From Ahrensia sp. (lineage in GTDB: Bacteria; Pseudomonadota; Alphaproteobacteria; Rhizobiales; Rhizobiaceae): a stretch of DNA of 61,299 nt. Below the pieces are notes generated by a model. It ran no database searches and was not told the DNA's origin. It was given only the letters and a program-made list of their open reading frames with translations. This document shows, piece after piece, positions 1 to 8,237 of this stretch; within the stretch, counting starts at the first letter, position 1; each line of letters opens with the position of its first letter. Where the stretch lies: assembly GCA_028817895.1 (NCBI GenBank), contig JAPPOQ010000036.1, positions 1 through 61,299 on the forward strand, written 5' to 3'. The translations under genes and the position numbers were made by a program.

Positions 1-59
1 TAGTGTAGCCGCTCAGAAAACGCAGGCCAACAGCAACACTGCAAAACTGGCATAGCAAT

Positions 60-167
60 TGTATATCGACGATCCCGGCATTATGGGACACCGTCGGCAC
101 GCTCATCGACGCCTTCAGGCCCGACGACCGCGCAAACCACTTCATCGTCGCCGGATATGATCCGGTT
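60..167 (+). pseudogene. IS630-family transposase C-terminal remnant
   Basis: Read in this frame the DNA gives a short peptide with the pattern PALWDTVGTLIDAF followed by RANHFIVAGYDP. This matches the extreme C-terminus usual in IS630-type transposases (ALW..IG.LIDxF...CANYFxxAGY). No start or DDE catalytic region is present inside the window and the frame is closed by a stop near position 6, so only the tail survives here. It overlaps the 3' end of the sulfatase gene on the other strand. The assignment rests on recognising a short tail and is moderate to low in confidence. Confidence 0.4.
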
Positions 168-1713
168 CAACGTAGACGCGCTCTGAGTTGGTTTCTGAGT
201 TATTCTCCGGTTCCTTCAGGTAGTCGAACGCCCACTCGCTGTACCCGCCTTCGCCGCGATACCACACAACGTCTTCACCAGGCTGTTCCCCGTGGTTCCA
301 GCGCGGCGGAATTCCATGCCGTTGAGCCTCCACGATCAAACGCCGTCGCCGCTGGCTCAACAAAATCCTGGCCGTCAATTCGTTTTCGTCCCACTTGCTG
401 TCAACCTCGTCCTGAAACCTCGAAACCACTTCCTGACAGTCAGGCCTATCTGCAAGATTGATCTGTTCATTCGGATCGGCCTCGACATCAAAGAGCAAGG
501 CTGGATCCTTCGAACTGCTGATATATTTGTGAGCTCCCCGTCGGATCATGAAAATCGGCGCAAGCGTCGCTTCGGCCAGGTATTCGGCGTAGATCGCGCG
601 GGTTGGCTCCGGATTACCCCGGTCTAGCAGTGATGTGAGATCAATACCCTCAAGGGGCTCTGCTGTCGGCTCCCAACGGTCTCCAATAGCCAAGCCGTTG
701 AATGTGGGCAGCAGATCAACCAGCGAGGCAAACTCGGAAACGCGTTGTGGTTTCATCCACGGCGCGTACATTAGGAGCGGAATGCGCAACGATGGTTCAA
801 AGAAGTGTTTCTTGAACCACATACCGCGTTCGCCGAGCATCTCGCCATGATCTGATGTAAAGACGATGGCCGTGTTCTTCTCAACACCGGTCGATTTCAG
901 GGCAGCCAGAACCTTGCCGATCATCTCGTCTAGATAGGAAATTGACCCGTAATAGGCCCTTCGCGCGCGCAGGACGTCCTCGTCTTCAAAACCGAAATCG
1001 AGCATGCCGAAATCTTTGAGCAGTCGCACCGAATGAGCATCGTGCTGGTTTTCGCGCATCGGCGGAACGGATGGCAAAGGAATGTCGGCATCATTGTACA
1101 GATCCCAATATTCCCTGCGACACAGATAGGGTTCGTGCGGATGGGTGTACGAGACCTGTAGAAAGAACGGACGCTTGTCCGAAGATCGGGCCATGTCATA
1201 GATGTGACGAACGGCCCTGAAGGTGACCTCCTCATCAAAATCAATCTGGATCGAGCGTTCGCAAATGCCGGAAAGCAGCACTGATCGCGGATCGTTTGTG
1301 TCTCGCTCACCCTCATCGGCCCAGTTCGGCACCCAGCTGAAATCTGCGGGATAGAGGTCTGCGGTCAGTCGCCGTTCAAATCCGTGAAACTGGTCGGGGC
1401 CAATGAAGTGCATCTTTCCAGAGAGTACTGTCTGATAGCCCATACTCCGAAGATAGTGAGCATAGGTCGGAACTGAGGCCGGCATTTCTGCTGCATTGTC
1501 AAAGGCTCCGATTGTGGAGCAAAGCTGCCCAGCGGCCATAGAAAACCGTGAGGGTGCGCAGAGCGGAAAGTTGCAATAGGCAGTTTCAAAGACAATGCCG
1601 TTTTCAGCCAATCGATCGAGGTTCGGTGTTTTGGAAAACGTGTTGCCGTAGGCCGCCAGCGAATTTGCCAGCATCTGGTCGACCTGGATAAACAAGATGT
1701 TCGGGTTTCTCAC
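142..1713 (-). CDS. betC: Sulfatase, choline-sulfatase-like
   Basis: Probable type I sulfatase that hydrolyses a sulfate ester, most likely choline-O-sulfate, in the cytoplasm. The N-terminus carries the metal-site motif NILFIQVDQ and, about 50 residues in, C-A-P-S-R, the CxPSR signature in which Cys is matured to formylglycine. The stretch SGKMHFIGPDQFHGFE and the motif TSDHGEMLGERG are characteristic of choline sulfatases. No signal peptide is visible. The longest frame opens at a TTG (1737); GTG at 1713, just before RNPNILF, gives a start typical of the family and is preferred. The last residues (EPDHIRRR) are read from DNA that looks like a transposase tail, so the natural C-terminus may have been replaced. 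The gene is divergent from an ABC importer. The family is clear; the substrate is inferred. Confidence 0.82.
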   Translation of the reverse strand: MRNPNILFIQVDQMLANSLAAYGNTFSKTPNLDRLAENGIVFETAYCNFPLCAPSRFSMAAGQLCSTIGAFDNAAEMPASVPTYAHYLRSMGYQTVLSGKMHFIGPDQFHGFERRLTADLYPADFSWVPNWADEGERDTNDPRSVLLSGICERSIQIDFDEEVTFRAVRHIYDMARSSDKRPFFLQVSYTHPHEPYLCRREYWDLYNDADIPLPSVPPMRENQHDAHSVRLLKDFGMLDFGFEDEDVLRARRAYYGSISYLDEMIGKVLAALKSTGVEKNTAIVFTSDHGEMLGERGMWFKKHFFEPSLRIPLLMYAPWMKPQRVSEFASLVDLLPTFNGLAIGDRWEPTAEPLEGIDLTSLLDRGNPEPTRAIYAEYLAEATLAPIFMIRRGAHKYISSSKDPALLFDVEADPNEQINLADRPDCQEVVSRFQDEVDSKWDENELTARILLSQRRRRLIVEAQRHGIPPRWNHGEQPGEDVVWYRGEGGYSEWAFDYLKEPENNSETNSERVYVEPDHIRRR

Positions 1714-1826
1714 ACCAACGCTCACAATCCACAGCAAACTGTAACATTGTCGACAACTCTATGGTGTCGCGTTAGCCTTGACCAGCGGCTCGGTGCCGAC
1801 AGCGTAGGGACTGCGAAGGACGACGG

Positions 1827-2504
1827 ATGGTCGAGTGGAATTTCCTGGCAGTCTTTTCAGACTTCGATCTGCTGATGATCGGTCTGAGCAACACCCTGAA
1901 GGTTACGGCGCTCGCTCTCCTATTCGGAGTTCCACTTGGCCTGGTGTTTGCGGTTATGCGCCTGTCGACCACGCGCCCGCTGTCAATGGCAGCTGCATTC
2001 ATCATTGAGTTCTTCCGAACCACGCCGCCTCTGGTGCAATTGTTTTGGTTCTTCTTTGCTCTGCCTATCCTCATTGATGTGCGCATGACGCCGTTCATTG
2101 CCGCCATCGTTACGTTCTCAATCCAGTCCTCGGCGTTCTTTGCCGAGATCTTTCGCGGCGGCATTCAATCCATTGACAAAGGACAGTGGGAAGGCGCCAA
2201 GGCCATCGGTATGAATTATCGGCAGTCCCTTCAACGGGTGATCCTGCCACAGGCCGTGAAACGCATGATCCCTGCATTCATGGAACGATCAATTGAACTT
2301 CTGAAAACAACCACGCTTGTCTCCACCGTCGCGTATGCCGATCTGATGTTTCAAGCAAACGATCTGGCGCAAAAAACGTTTCGACCACTGGAAGTCTACA
2401 CCGTGGTCGCCGTTATGTATTTTCTGCTGATTTTTGTTTTCAGCCAGCTATCCATCGCAGTTGAGCGTCGCCTTGCTCAATCCGGCGAAAGCACGGTGCG
2501 CTGA
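1827..2504 (+). CDS. Polar amino acid-type ABC transporter permease 1
   Basis: Inner-membrane permease of the His/Glu/Gln/Arg/opine importer family, 225 residues. It shows the family signature EFFRTTPPLVQLFW near residue 60 and the EAA loop EGAKAIGMNYRQSLQRVILPQAV near residues 125-150, which contacts the ATPase. Several hydrophobic segments span the length. The following permease starts one base after the stop codon, and the two are homologous, so they should form the heterodimeric channel of one importer. The substrate cannot be read from sequence; the polar amino acid class also carries opines and related compounds. First gene of a four- or five-gene operon divergent from the sulfatase. 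Confidence 0.9.
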   Translation: MVEWNFLAVFSDFDLLMIGLSNTLKVTALALLFGVPLGLVFAVMRLSTTRPLSMAAAFIIEFFRTTPPLVQLFWFFFALPILIDVRMTPFIAAIVTFSIQSSAFFAEIFRGGIQSIDKGQWEGAKAIGMNYRQSLQRVILPQAVKRMIPAFMERSIELLKTTTLVSTVAYADLMFQANDLAQKTFRPLEVYTVVAVMYFLLIFVFSQLSIAVERRLAQSGESTVR

Positions 2505-2505
2505 C

Positions 2506-3171
2506 ATGACTCACACTTGGGATTTCGCAACGATCATTCAGAACTGGCAGGTTCTTTGGGTTGGCCTGAAAGGCACGGTCCTGATCTTTCTTGTAACGGT
2601 CGTTCTCGGACTGGCTGGCGGACTGTTGGTGGGAATTGCCCGTTACGCGCGAAGTCGTTTCTTGAACTGGCCCGCCATGGCTTTTGTCGAAGTGTTTCGT
2701 AACACGCCAGTGCTCGTACAGATCATCTGGTTTTACTATGCGTTTCCGATCCTGACGGGAATCGAGGTCAATCCGTTTCTCGCCGCCGTCCTTGGCATAT
2801 CCCTTAACACGATGGCTTTTTCCGCAGAAATCTATCGTGCCGGAATTCAATCAATCGACCCAGGTCAGTGGGAAGCCGGTAAGGCCATCGGGATGACTTA
2901 CAATCAAACCCTAAGGCGAATTATCCTGCCGGTGGCGATCAAACGGGTGCTGCCCGCTCTCACCAACCGCGGTATCGAGGTTTTCAAGATGTCGACACTT
3001 GCCTCGGTAGTGGCCTATGTTGAAACGCTCAATCAGGCGAAGCTGATCGCAGACCTGAATTTCAATCCGATCGAAGCTTACACGGCTGTCGCGTTGATCT
3101 TTTTTGTTGTTCTCTATCCCGTCGTTCAGGGCACATATGTCCTTGAACGGATTTTGAAGAAGGGGGACTGA
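2506..3171 (+). CDS. Polar amino acid-type ABC transporter permease 2
   Basis: Second permease of the same importer, 221 residues from the ATG at 2506. An upstream in-frame start at 2434 would overlap the preceding permease by 70 bases and give a non-homologous N-terminus, so 2506 is preferred. The signature EVFRNTPVLVQIIWFYY and the EAA loop EAGKAIGMTYNQTLRRIILP are present, and a block FSAEIYRAGIQSIDPGQWE closely parallels the first permease, indicating that the two arose by duplication. Its stop lies two bases before the ATPase gene, so the genes are probably translationally coupled. Confidence 0.9.
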   Translation: MTHTWDFATIIQNWQVLWVGLKGTVLIFLVTVVLGLAGGLLVGIARYARSRFLNWPAMAFVEVFRNTPVLVQIIWFYYAFPILTGIEVNPFLAAVLGISLNTMAFSAEIYRAGIQSIDPGQWEAGKAIGMTYNQTLRRIILPVAIKRVLPALTNRGIEVFKMSTLASVVAYVETLNQAKLIADLNFNPIEAYTAVALIFFVVLYPVVQGTYVLERILKKGD

Positions 3172-3173
3172 GG

Positions 3174-3947
3174 ATGAGCGAGATTGTCCAGATCAGTGAT
3201 CTCCACAAAAGTTTTGGAGACCTTAACGTTCTGAAGGGCATCGACCTCACTGTGCAGTCTGGCGAAACGGTTGTCCTACTCGGGTCCAGCGGTTCGGGCA
3301 AAAGCACGCTGCTGCGTTGTGTCAATTTTATGGAAGAGCCAACTCAGGGTTCGGTGTCATTGCATGGTGAACTGATCGGCACGGAAGCCGGTGGGAAAAT
3401 GCAATATCGCGAGAGCGAATTGTGCGCGTTGCGCACTCGCATCGGCATGGTCTTTCAGCATTTCAACCTCTTTCCGCACATGACAGTCGAGCAAAATGTC
3501 ATGGAAGGGCAAGTCACGGTTTTGAAGCGGAGCAAGTCAGAAGCCCAATCAAAGGCGATGACGCAACTGGAAAGGGTTGGACTTGCGGACAAAGCTTCAG
3601 AATATCCGGCGCGGTTGTCCGGCGGTCAGAAGCAACGTGTCGCCATCGCCCGAGCACTCGCCATGGATCCGGATGTCATGCTGTTTGATGAGGTGACTTC
3701 GGCGCTCGACCCGGAACTGGTTGGTGAAGTTTTGAAGACCATGCGCCAACTGGCCGACGAAGGCATGACCATGCTGGTCGTCACCCATGAGTTGGGGTTT
3801 GCCTACCACGTCGCCAATCGCGTGCTGTTTCTGCACGATGGGAAAATTCTGGAAGAAGGGAAGCCACAGCAGGTTCTCAAAAACCCTCAGACACAAAGAA
3901 TGCGCGAGTTTCTCGACGGACACTCGCTCTTCAAACTGCCGGACTGA
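3174..3947 (+). CDS. Polar amino acid-type ABC transporter ATP-binding protein
   Basis: ATPase subunit of 257 residues energising the two preceding permeases. Walker A GSSGSGKST, Q-loop FQHFNLFPHMT, ABC signature LSGGQKQR, Walker B VMLFDEVTSALDPE and the switch histidine in VVTHELGF are all intact, so it should be active. It is most like the GlnQ/HisP group. It begins two bases after the second permease stop. A region around residues 60-80 is slightly longer than in the shortest GlnQ proteins, as in many alphaproteobacterial homologues. Confidence 0.93.
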   Translation: MSEIVQISDLHKSFGDLNVLKGIDLTVQSGETVVLLGSSGSGKSTLLRCVNFMEEPTQGSVSLHGELIGTEAGGKMQYRESELCALRTRIGMVFQHFNLFPHMTVEQNVMEGQVTVLKRSKSEAQSKAMTQLERVGLADKASEYPARLSGGQKQRVAIARALAMDPDVMLFDEVTSALDPELVGEVLKTMRQLADEGMTMLVVTHELGFAYHVANRVLFLHDGKILEEGKPQQVLKNPQTQRMREFLDGHSLFKLPD

Positions 3948-3983
3948 TTTCGGCGGTACACTTCAACGGGAGGAAAAAAATCC

Positions 3984-4826
3984 ATGAAAAGAATTTTCGG
4001 AAAGATAGCATCCAGCTTGATGGCTTTGACGGCTATCTTGCTGATCACCGTCGTTGGTGCCCAGGCTCAGTCGACCTGGGACACAATCCAGTCAACCAAG
4101 AAACTACGGATGGGTGTGACACAGGCGCCGCCATGGTATTCCAAAAACCCAGCGACCGGCGAGTGGGACAGTGGCCTGATTGTCTCGATAGGCAAATCCA
4201 TGGCCAAGGAGCTGGAAGTCGAGCTCGAGATGGTTGAAGTGACTTGGGCAACGGCTATTGCCGCCCTGCAGGCCAACAAGATTGACATGATGTTTCTCGA
4301 CGCAACGCCGAAACGAGCAATCGTTGTCGATTATCCATTCCAGCCGCTTCTCTACATCTCGCTGGCGGTGTTGGCGAATGATGATCTACCGGTGGAGAAG
4401 TGGGAAGATCTCAACAAGCCGGAAGTGAAAGTCGCGGTTCCCCAGGCAACCAGTATGGATGCTTTCCTGACCCGCACCATTCCAAACGCCGATATTCAGC
4501 GTTTCCCGGACAATGGTGCTGCACTGGCGGCTTTTCAATCGGGCCGGGTTGACGCGGTGTCGCTATTTCATCCGCCACTGCTTGCCGCACGCAAGAAGTT
4601 CGGTGCCGGAAAGCTGGTCATTCCGACTCCGGCATTCAGCTCTCCTTCGTCGATTGCGGTGCGCCGCGAAGCGGACAAGACATTCCGCGACTGGGTCAGC
4701 CACACGATCTTCTACTATTATGAAACCGGTCGCACTCAGCGCTGGTATGAAGAGTTTCTGGCCGAATTTGGTCTCGATCCGAAAGCCTCGCCCGTTATTC
4801 AGCGCGAGCTGCTCTTCGCAAAGTAA
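3984..4826 (+). CDS. Periplasmic solute-binding protein of the importer
   Basis: Family 3 extracellular solute-binding protein, 280 residues, expected to capture the substrate in the periplasm and deliver it to the permeases encoded just upstream. The N-terminus is a clear Sec signal peptide (basic MKR, hydrophobic core, cleavage probably after AQA near residue 29). The domain opens with the typical KKLRMGVTQAPPWYSKNPATG and includes WATAIAALQANKIDMMF. A good ribosome binding site (GGGAGG) precedes the ATG. A strong hairpin follows the stop codon. The ligand is unknown; amino acid or amine-like compounds are the usual ligands of the fold. Confidence 0.9.
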   Translation: MKRIFGKIASSLMALTAILLITVVGAQAQSTWDTIQSTKKLRMGVTQAPPWYSKNPATGEWDSGLIVSIGKSMAKELEVELEMVEVTWATAIAALQANKIDMMFLDATPKRAIVVDYPFQPLLYISLAVLANDDLPVEKWEDLNKPEVKVAVPQATSMDAFLTRTIPNADIQRFPDNGAALAAFQSGRVDAVSLFHPPLLAARKKFGAGKLVIPTPAFSSPSSIAVRREADKTFRDWVSHTIFYYYETGRTQRWYEEFLAEFGLDPKASPVIQRELLFAK

Positions 4827-4838
4827 GTCACGCTGACA

Positions 4839-4862
4839 GGTGGCGGGACTCATCCCGCCACC
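4839..4862 (+). other. Hairpin between binding-protein and aminotransferase genes
   Basis: A perfect 10-base inverted repeat (4839-4848 and 4853-4862) with a CTCA loop follows the binding-protein stop. No T run follows, so it is more likely an mRNA stability or processing element than a full terminator. Such hairpins commonly let the binding protein be made in excess over the downstream gene. Confidence 0.6.
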
Positions 4863-4881
4863 GACCAAGTGGGCGTAGCAA

Positions 4882-5805
4882 TTGACGAATAAATCAAACG
4901 AGCACGTTTCGACGCATGATGCGCTCGAAGACGAGCGCAATGCCAATATCATGATTTATGTCGATGGACAGATTGTTCACCGGGATGAGGCCGTTGTATC
5001 GGTCTACGACAGCGGCTTCATGCTGGGAGACGGTGTCTGGGAAGGGCTGAGGCTATACGACGGCCATCTGGCCTTTCTGGACGAGCATCTGGACCGACTC
5101 TTCGAAGCGGCGCTCTATATCGATCTTGAGATTGGCCAGTCGCGTTCCGAACTGACAGATGCGATCTGGGAGACTTTGAACGCTAACGACATGCAAACGG
5201 ATGCCCATGTCCGTCTCATGGTCACACGCGGCAAGAAGCGTAAACCGTTTCAGCATCCTCATCTCAGCGTTTTCGGTTCGACGATTGTCATCATTGCCGA
5301 GCATTCCAAGCCGGACGACGCGATTATCGAGCGGGGTATTCGCCTTCACACAGTTCCACATCACCGCGGGCTTCCGCTCACCCAGGATGCGAAACTGAAT
5401 TCCCACTCGAAGCTGAACTGTATCATTGCGCTCAATCACGCGATCCGCGCTGGAGCAGATGAAGCGTTGATGCTCGATCCATTTGGTTTTGTGAACACGA
5501 CAAATGCCTGCAATTTCTTCATCGTTCGAAGCGGAGAGGTTTGGACGTCAACGGGCGACTACTGTATGAACGGCATTACCCGGCAGAAGGTCATCGACCT
5601 TTGTCAACGGGACGGAATACCGGTCTTCGAACGCAATTACTCGCTTGTCGATACCTACAGCGCGGATGAGGCGTTTCTCACCGGCACATTTGGTGCGCAG
5701 ACTCCTGTCTTTGAAATCGATGGGCGGGTGATTGGTGGTAGTGTGGCGGGGCCGATATTTCATCGTATTCGTTTGGCCTACAAAGAACTCATTCAACGGC
5801 AGTAA
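4882..5805 (+). CDS. Class IV PLP aminotransferase (BCAT/D-amino acid type)
   Basis: PLP-dependent fold type IV aminotransferase or lyase of the IlvE/Dat/PabC superfamily. YVDGQIVHRDEAVVSVYDSGFMLGDGVWEGLRLYDG is the usual N-terminal block, and the Schiff-base lysine is probably Lys177 in HSKLNCIIA, followed by AGADEALMLDPFGFVNTTNACNFF, which binds the cofactor phosphate. The frame opens at TTG 4882 and the first ATG is at 4951, immediately before YVDGQ; either may be used. Position after the importer suggests it processes the imported amino compound. Branched-chain, D-amino acid and aminodeoxychorismate activities cannot be separated from sequence alone. Confidence 0.85.
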   Translation: MTNKSNEHVSTHDALEDERNANIMIYVDGQIVHRDEAVVSVYDSGFMLGDGVWEGLRLYDGHLAFLDEHLDRLFEAALYIDLEIGQSRSELTDAIWETLNANDMQTDAHVRLMVTRGKKRKPFQHPHLSVFGSTIVIIAEHSKPDDAIIERGIRLHTVPHHRGLPLTQDAKLNSHSKLNCIIALNHAIRAGADEALMLDPFGFVNTTNACNFFIVRSGEVWTSTGDYCMNGITRQKVIDLCQRDGIPVFERNYSLVDTYSADEAFLTGTFGAQTPVFEIDGRVIGGSVAGPIFHRIRLAYKELIQRQ

Positions 5806-5854
5806 GGCCGGACGCGATGACCAGTATGACGGTGTCGAAATGGTGTCATGAGAT

Positions 5855-6212
5855 GAAGGTCAATTAGACGGGAGTTGGAGTTCCCCCCGGGTTTTGTAGG
5901 CGGTGATGGACTGGCGGATTCCAGTGCTTCAACGGCGTTCCTTTCGAAGTTTGCGGGTGATTGATATCCGAGCGCAGAATGACGCCGGGTTGGGTTGTAC
6001 CATCCCTTGATGAACTCGAAAAAAGCCATGCGTGCTTCGGCTTTGGTTTGGAACTTTCGCCGGTCGAGCAGTTCGCTTTGGAGTGTGGCGAAGAAGCTTT
6101 CACACATTGCATTGTCATAGCAATCACCAACCGACCCATTGACAGGCGCACACCCATTTCTTTGCATCGCAAACCAAAGACCACGCATGTGTATTGTGAT
6201 CCCTGATTGCCG
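5855..6212 (-). pseudogene. IS3-family transposase (orfB) remnant, frameshifted
   Basis: On the minus strand the end of an IS3-type DDE integrase core can be read: GSQYTCVVFGLRCKEMGVRLSMG, then, after a one-base loss near 6138, SVGDCYDNAMCESFFATLQSELL and RRHSALGYQSPANFER. The D-N...E order and the ALGY-SP motif are typical of OrfB. The reading begins abruptly near 6212, with the upstream catalytic portion and orfA missing. It is therefore a non-functional fragment. It lies head to head with another recombinase remnant, marking an old integration junction. Confidence 0.8.
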
Positions 6213-6220
6213 CCGAAAAA

Positions 6221-6460
6221 CTCGATTCAGGCGGTGCGCCGCAGCGCACCTTCGGGGAGTTGTTCGAACTCGCGCTTAAATTCCTGTCAAACCCCAATAA
6301 ACTCTGGGCTTCTGAGCGTCTGGAGGATAAGCGAACGCTGCTCAAATTGACCTTTGACGAGCGTCTGGCATACAACCGGAAATCAGGACTTCGAACCCCA
6401 AAACCCACCAGTCCGTTCAATATGTTAGGGGATGTCGGCGGGGCGGGATGCAAAATGGCG
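6221..6460 (+). pseudogene. Large serine recombinase C-terminal remnant
   Basis: An open frame without its own start encodes RTFGELFELALKFLSNPNKLW, then LLKLTFDERLAYNRKSGLRTPKPTSPFNMLG. This matches the C-terminal end of large serine site-specific recombinases common on alphaproteobacterial islands. The catalytic resolvase domain is absent. The frame continues directly into the tRNA-Ser gene, where antisense reading of the T arm gives the peptide KGFEPS, a known artefact of recombinase frames running through tRNA genes. It indicates that an element once integrated at this tRNA and lost most of its integrase. Confidence 0.7.
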
Positions 6461-6545
6461 GAGTGGAAGGGATTCGAACCCTCGAGACGCTTCCACGCCT
6501 ACACCCTTAGCAGGGGTGCGCCTTCGACCACTCGGCCACCACTCC
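6456..6545 (-). tRNA. tRNA-Ser (anticodon GCU)
   Basis: The minus strand folds as a 90-base class II tRNA including an encoded CCA. The acceptor stem pairs GGAGTGG with CCACTCC. The D-arm region is GGCCGAGTGG, the anticodon loop CTGCTAA contains GCT, a long variable arm follows, and the T loop is GGTTCGAATCC. The anticodon reads AGC/AGU serine codons. Its 3' end touches the serine recombinase remnant, so the gene is the likely attachment site of a former integrative element. Confidence 0.96.
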
Positions 6546-6611
6546 GCCGCCGTGGTTAAGGGAAAGCCGCCGATCGATCAAGCCGGAATTATCGCCCGCT
6601 GATCGAGACCC

Positions 6612-7622
6612 TCAAACACCATGAAATTCACGGTACCAGGCCACAAATCGGGCAATCCCTGCCTCCAGCGGCGTGTCTGGCGCAAAGCCAACCACATCCT
6701 GCAAAGCGCTTACATCGGCTGAGGTTTCAGCAACATCCCCCTGCTGCATGGGCAGCATATTCTTCACCGCCTGTTGGCCTGTCGCCTTTTCGATTGCGGC
6801 GATGAAATCCATCAAGGCAACGGGCTGCGAATTGCCGATATTGAAGATGCGATAGGGCGCCGATGATGTTGCGGGATGGGGTTGCGCGGCATCCCAATTC
6901 TCATCAGCCGCCGCGATATGGTCCATCACGCGGACTACACCTTCCACGACGTCGTCGATATAGGTGAAGTCCCGCGCATGGTGGCCATTGTTGAAAATGT
7001 CGATAGCGTCACCCGCCATGATTTTCTTGGTGAAGCTCCAATAGGCCATGTCCGGCCGTCCCCACGGGCCATAGACGGTGAAAAAGCGAAGCCCCGTCAC
7101 CGGCAGATCGTAAAGATGCGCATAGGAATGCGCCATCATCTCATTGGCCTTTTTCGTTGCCGCGTAGAGACTCACCGGATGCTCGGTCGAATGGGCTGTG
7201 CTAAAGGGCTGAGCGGTATTGGCGCCATAGACGGAACTGGACGAGGCGAAGACCAGATGCGGAGTTTTCGCGCGTCGGCACGCTTCCAAAATGTTGAGAA
7301 AACCGTTGAGATTGGAGGCCGCATAGGCCTGCGGATTGTCGATACTGTAGCGCACCCCGGCCTGCGCACCCAGGTGAATGACGCGATCGAAGTCGTTGCG
7401 TTCAAATATGGCGCTGACCGCCGCCTCGTCGGCAAGATCGCATTCATGAAACTCAAATGCCTGGCTCGGCACCAGCGCGTCGAGCCGCGCTCGTTTCAGG
7501 GCCGGATCATAATAGCTGTTGAGATTGTCAAGACCGACAATGCTGTGGCCCTGCTCTATCAGCGCCTTGGCGACATGCGCGCCGATAAACCCTGCGGCAC
7601 CAGTGACAAGAACTTTCAACAC
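6612..7622 (-). CDS. NAD-dependent epimerase, UDP-glucuronate 4-epimerase-like
   Basis: Extended short-chain dehydrogenase of about 336 residues, cytoplasmic, interconverting a UDP-sugar at C4, most probably UDP-glucuronate and UDP-galacturonate for surface polysaccharide. It shows the Rossmann motif GAAGFIG at the N-terminus, the segment LDNLNSYYDPALKRARLDAL typical of UDP-glucuronate epimerases, the serine strand FASSSSVYG, and the catalytic YAATK. RFFTVYGPWGRPDMAYWSFTKKI also fits this subgroup. GTG at 7622 immediately before LKVLVTG is preferred over a TTG at 7637. It stands alone, downstream of the tRNA. The subgroup assignment is good; the exact sugar is inferred. Confidence 0.87.
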   Translation of the reverse strand: MLKVLVTGAAGFIGAHVAKALIEQGHSIVGLDNLNSYYDPALKRARLDALVPSQAFEFHECDLADEAAVSAIFERNDFDRVIHLGAQAGVRYSIDNPQAYAASNLNGFLNILEACRRAKTPHLVFASSSSVYGANTAQPFSTAHSTEHPVSLYAATKKANEMMAHSYAHLYDLPVTGLRFFTVYGPWGRPDMAYWSFTKKIMAGDAIDIFNNGHHARDFTYIDDVVEGVVRVMDHIAAADENWDAAQPHPATSSAPYRIFNIGNSQPVALMDFIAAIEKATGQQAVKNMLPMQQGDVAETSADVSALQDVVGFAPDTPLEAGIARFVAWYREFHGV

Positions 7623-7683
7623 GAGACACTCTGGCAATCAAAACAGCCCGCTTTATTGGCGAGACGGAGAGTCTTTGCAAGGT

Positions 7684-8202
7684 TCAAGGAAGTCTGAGAT
7701 TCCTCGCTCTGGCCCTAACAGACGCCGCCGGGTCCGTTTGCGCCCGTTCGACAGCTGCAAGAGCAGCCGCTTCAAGCTCAGGGTCGCGATGCGCCAGGGC
7801 GACAAGCGCATCGAGCGACCACGCACGCAGGAAGGGGCGGTCGTGGGCAAGAAACCCCTGCACCCAGTTGCCCAAAGAGCGTGCTTCGCCCGGCGCGAAA
7901 TCGATCATCGCGATGCACTGACAGATGTGCAACTGCGCGGACCAACTCGTCAGGACCTCAACGCGACGTACCAGTTCGGATGCGACGACGTCCGGAGCAA
8001 TATGACCCTTCACAAGCGCGTGCTTGAGCAACCAGGTCGTGCCGCTTTGAATTTCATCGCGTTCATCGGCCATCGCAGCAAGCAATGTTTCAACATAGCG
8101 GGGCTGTTCGTGAAATTCGTGGGCGATCTGCGACAAATGCGTGGTGGACTTGCCGTCAAAGTTGGCAAGCCTTTCGAGCAGAGAGGCGGGATCGTTGGTC
8201 AC
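7684..8202 (-). CDS. HEAT-like helical repeat protein, unknown function
   Basis: A 172-residue protein that appears entirely alpha helical. Segments such as RPFLRAWSLDALVALAHRDPELEAAALAAVERA resemble HEAT or PBS-lyase-type repeats, in which paired helices form a protein-binding surface. No catalytic motif, signal peptide or membrane segment is visible. It lies between the epimerase and an acetyltransferase on the same strand, without a context that suggests a job. The coding call is supported by length and regular amphipathic structure; function is unknown. Confidence 0.7.
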   Translation of the reverse strand: MTNDPASLLERLANFDGKSTTHLSQIAHEFHEQPRYVETLLAAMADERDEIQSGTTWLLKHALVKGHIAPDVVASELVRRVEVLTSWSAQLHICQCIAMIDFAPGEARSLGNWVQGFLAHDRPFLRAWSLDALVALAHRDPELEAAALAAVERAQTDPAASVRARARNLRLP

Positions 8203-8237
8203 TCCAGCGCGCTTTCGTTCGGATGGCCCTTCAAGTC

